NCBI RefSeq assembly: GCF_964204865.1
Contig: NC_135259.1
Span: 16,254,974-16,318,973 of the forward strand
DNA from: Styela clava
Lineage: Eukaryota; Chordata; Ascidiacea; Stolidobranchia; Styelidae
Direction of reading: 5' to 3'
Length of the DNA: 64,000 nucleotides
The notes beneath the pieces are model-generated. The model was not told the origin of the DNA. It was given only the letters and a program-made list of their open reading frames with translations, and did not search any database. Positions 62,201 through 64,000 of the stretch are shown here, one piece after another. The stretch's first letter is position 1, and the number at the start of each line of letters is the position of its first letter. The translations under genes were made by a program, and so were the position numbers.

Positions 62201-62834
62201 AATGTTTTCATTAGCAATCCGGCGTACATACAAGCTGGTCCGAGAGATAATGTCAACCGTGTGGCGGCGCAAGAGATCATAGAAGGAGTTGTAGTAACAG
62301 TAAAACAGCTCAGTAAAGTAATGTATATTCCAAATAAAACAAAGAAACATAATTCCTGAAATGTAATATTACATAAGTATTGAGATTTACAAAATCCTGA
62401 TTGCAATTTATTTGGATTTCTGCAAATGAGCAACGTTCTACTGTATTTTGTTGAAAATTGATTGACATGGCAGCTTGTCCGCCCTGTTTTCGTCAGTTAC
62501 ACACCCTTTTTTCGTTTAATTGAAACAGCTAAATACTGTGTTGCAAAATTACAAATTTTATCTGTATAGTAGCCGTAGCTATACACGGTGATGTTTGCCC
62601 AGAGTCTTAGCTCGAAATTTATATAGTTTGATGTCAATGTTGATATTCATTTTTTTTTGGGAAAATTTATAAAAAAAATTAAATTTATATTCGAGTCTCA
62701 CCATTCCCGAAGCTCGAACTATAGCGGTTTGTCTGAATTTCAGATAAACAAAAGTTACAAACATGGTGCAGATTAAACCAAAAATACCGATTGAAATTGA
62801 AGCAATTGTGTAGTAATCTCTGAATTCCATTTTT
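59214..62834 (-). CDS. Class C GPCR, mGluR-like 7TM region (5' part not found)
   Basis: Five exons in transcript order: 62834-62702, 62355-62155, 61226-60953, 60330-60248, 59348 onward. Phases agree. They encode the seven-helix domain: TM1 with IVRASGMELCF (mGluR-like ASGREL), LMKTFRVVFIF (third helix end and intracellular loop 2), the VGWLIIHAP segment, YCEND, GFTMYTTCVTWIAFLPLFF (helix 6) and the FVPRCYTMIFYPE end of helix 7. The last exon either terminates at the TAA at 59216-59214 or is spliced at the overlapping GTAAGT donor beginning at 59217. The ligand-binding and Cys-rich extracellular exons were not found between 62835 and the window end, so the gene is partial here. Ligand unknown; an mGluR-like receptor is favoured. 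Confidence 0.88.
59638..59992. mobile_element. Inverted-repeat element, family D
   Basis: Begins GGGCCGGGTATTTCGAAT and ends AGGTATTGGAAAATGCCCAG. The internal CCCAAAGGTCGAGGTAAATC block is shared with 52690-53055. Inside an intron of the class C receptor gene. Confidence 0.65.
60098..60232. mobile_element. MITE, family C
   Basis: GGTACTACTTTGGTATGGGA at the left and GGATCGCATACCAAAGTGGC at the right, inverted. Sits 15 bases from the exon at 60248-60330 of the class C receptor. Confidence 0.7.
60478..60775 (+). mobile_element. tRNA-derived SINE
   Basis: A box A-like GTGTGGCGCACTGTGCC and a canonical box B-like GTGGGTTCGAATCACG are followed by a tRNA-unrelated body with GTCTTATCGGCTTTCCTCTC. 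The other full copy is reversed at 46126-46400, and the tail alone appears at about 35590-35635. In an intron of the class C receptor gene. Confidence 0.7.
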
Positions 62835-64000
62835 CTAAAGAAAAAAGTCATATTTGGAAAGAAATCATTAAAAAATATCCAGAATTTGGCATCAAAAATT
62901 GTGTTCGTCATAATAATAACAGTGGAAAAAGATGTGGATATACCCCGATCTTTAAATGACTTCCTCTGGCGAAGAATTTCGTGGCGCTCGTTTAGACATC
63001 AGGTTTGTTTTAAAACAGCTATACAAGTGGCGCAATGGCAATCATGAGTAAAGTGATACTGCTATTAAGACTTACATTGGGGCACTGAGAACTAGGTTTT
63101 GACTCAATACGTAAAAAATTCTTCACTATAATGAAAGTCGTTCTTTTTCGAGTTCCATTAACATAATGTTAGACCCATCATACTCATATTACTCATGGCT
63201 TATATCTGGTAAATTGCATCAATCATAGCGTGGCCGTCCACACTCGTTACCTACACTTTATTTGCACGTATTGCCCACATATAATATAGCTTTAAAAATA
63301 AAAATGAACTTTCAAAATGTAAACGTACTTTTTATCAGGAAATGTACATAACAAATGGAAGTAAACAAACTCAAGGATATTTTCTTGGACGACTTAGTTA
63401 ATATCTGATATGCTAAATGTGGGCGTTAACCTATTTCTTATCTGTTTATGTCAATACATATGAAGTAAACCCACAACACAAAGTACACCGCCATATATTG
63501 CGCCCCTTAAAGCAATCCCACATATCGTCACGCTAATAACCGAATTGCGTAATTCATTTTTAGCAGTTTTGAGGAAAACCTGAAAGACTTCCTAATGATA
63601 TTGTTATGCCATTGAGAGTCAATAATTTGCCATGGTTCAATTTTTTGATCGTAGCCGGATTTAAGTTGATTTGTATGACGCAGTTAAGTGACGTCATAAT
63701 GGCGCACTGTGACTTAGCCAGAATTGTGTATATGACTTGGGGACATACGCAATTTCGCAACTTTACTATATGCACCAGTTCTGAAAACTAAACATTCCAA
63801 AAACGAATGTAATTTTCAGTATCTACAATGTCTAATCCCCAAAATAGCTAATCAGTTTCAATTACATTATTTTTTATGTTTAAAAATATATATTTCAATA
63901 ATATAACACGTTCTGCACACCCACCGAAATAAGACTAAGATTAAATATTAAGAATAAAACAGCAATGCACCCAATATAAAAGCGACCCAAGGTGAATTAG
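62835..64000. other. Receptor intron or 5' region, no exon identified
   Basis: Searched on the minus strand for Cys-rich or ligand-binding exons of the class C receptor with a phase leaving two bases. None was convincing. AT-rich, otherwise featureless. Confidence 0.4.

Noticed and set aside
63560-63775. Minus-strand frame with several Cys upstream of the class C receptor exons
   Set aside because: Cys spacing does not match the Cys-rich linker of class C receptors, and no phase-compatible donor was convincing.

Overview
The window is eukaryotic nuclear DNA. Genes are split by GT-AG introns, the background is AT-rich, and small transposon-derived elements are dense in introns and intergenic DNA. 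The proteins look like animal orthologues: TBC1D20, ARL5, EXOSC6, mitochondrial Mn-SOD, an SLC22 carrier, a metabotropic-glutamate-like receptor and secreted C-type lectins. Short introns and a lectin cluster suggest an invertebrate, perhaps an invertebrate chordate such as an ascidian. That placement is an inference, not a demonstration.

Layout. Plus strand, 0.2-16 kb: an SLX9/FAM207A-like ribosome biogenesis gene, an apparently intronless SOD2, EXOSC6 in 6 exons and ARL5 in 6 exons. A 6-kb stretch without recognisable genes follows. Minus strand, 21.7-32.7 kb: three tandem secreted C-type lectin genes of 4-5 exons with matching intron phases, clearly paralogues. From 32.7 to 36.7 kb there is only nested transposon debris. 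Plus strand, 36.7-57.3 kb: a single-exon DsbA/FrnE-like thiol oxidoreductase, TBC1D20 (9 exons) and an SLC22-type transporter (13 exons). Minus strand, 59.2-62.8 kb: the 7TM part of a class C GPCR whose extracellular half was not found.

The most striking observation is the DsbA/FrnE-like gene at 36740-37402. The first cysteine of its CPWC redox motif is replaced by an in-frame TGA, giving U-P-W-C, and the rest of the frame is intact. About 470 nt past the stop codon is a structure with the parts of a eukaryotic SECIS element: a lower helix, an AUGA/UGAU non-Watson-Crick quartet, a helix of about 11 bp, and an apical loop opening with AAAA. Together these strongly suggest a selenocysteine-containing DsbA-like selenoprotein.

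The genes do not form one pathway. SLX9 and EXOSC6 both act in RNA processing. ARL5 and TBC1D20 both act in Golgi/ER trafficking. The lectins are probably secreted recognition proteins. Exon boundaries below were inferred by eye from splice consensus, reading phase and similarity to remembered family sequences. No search or folding software was run.
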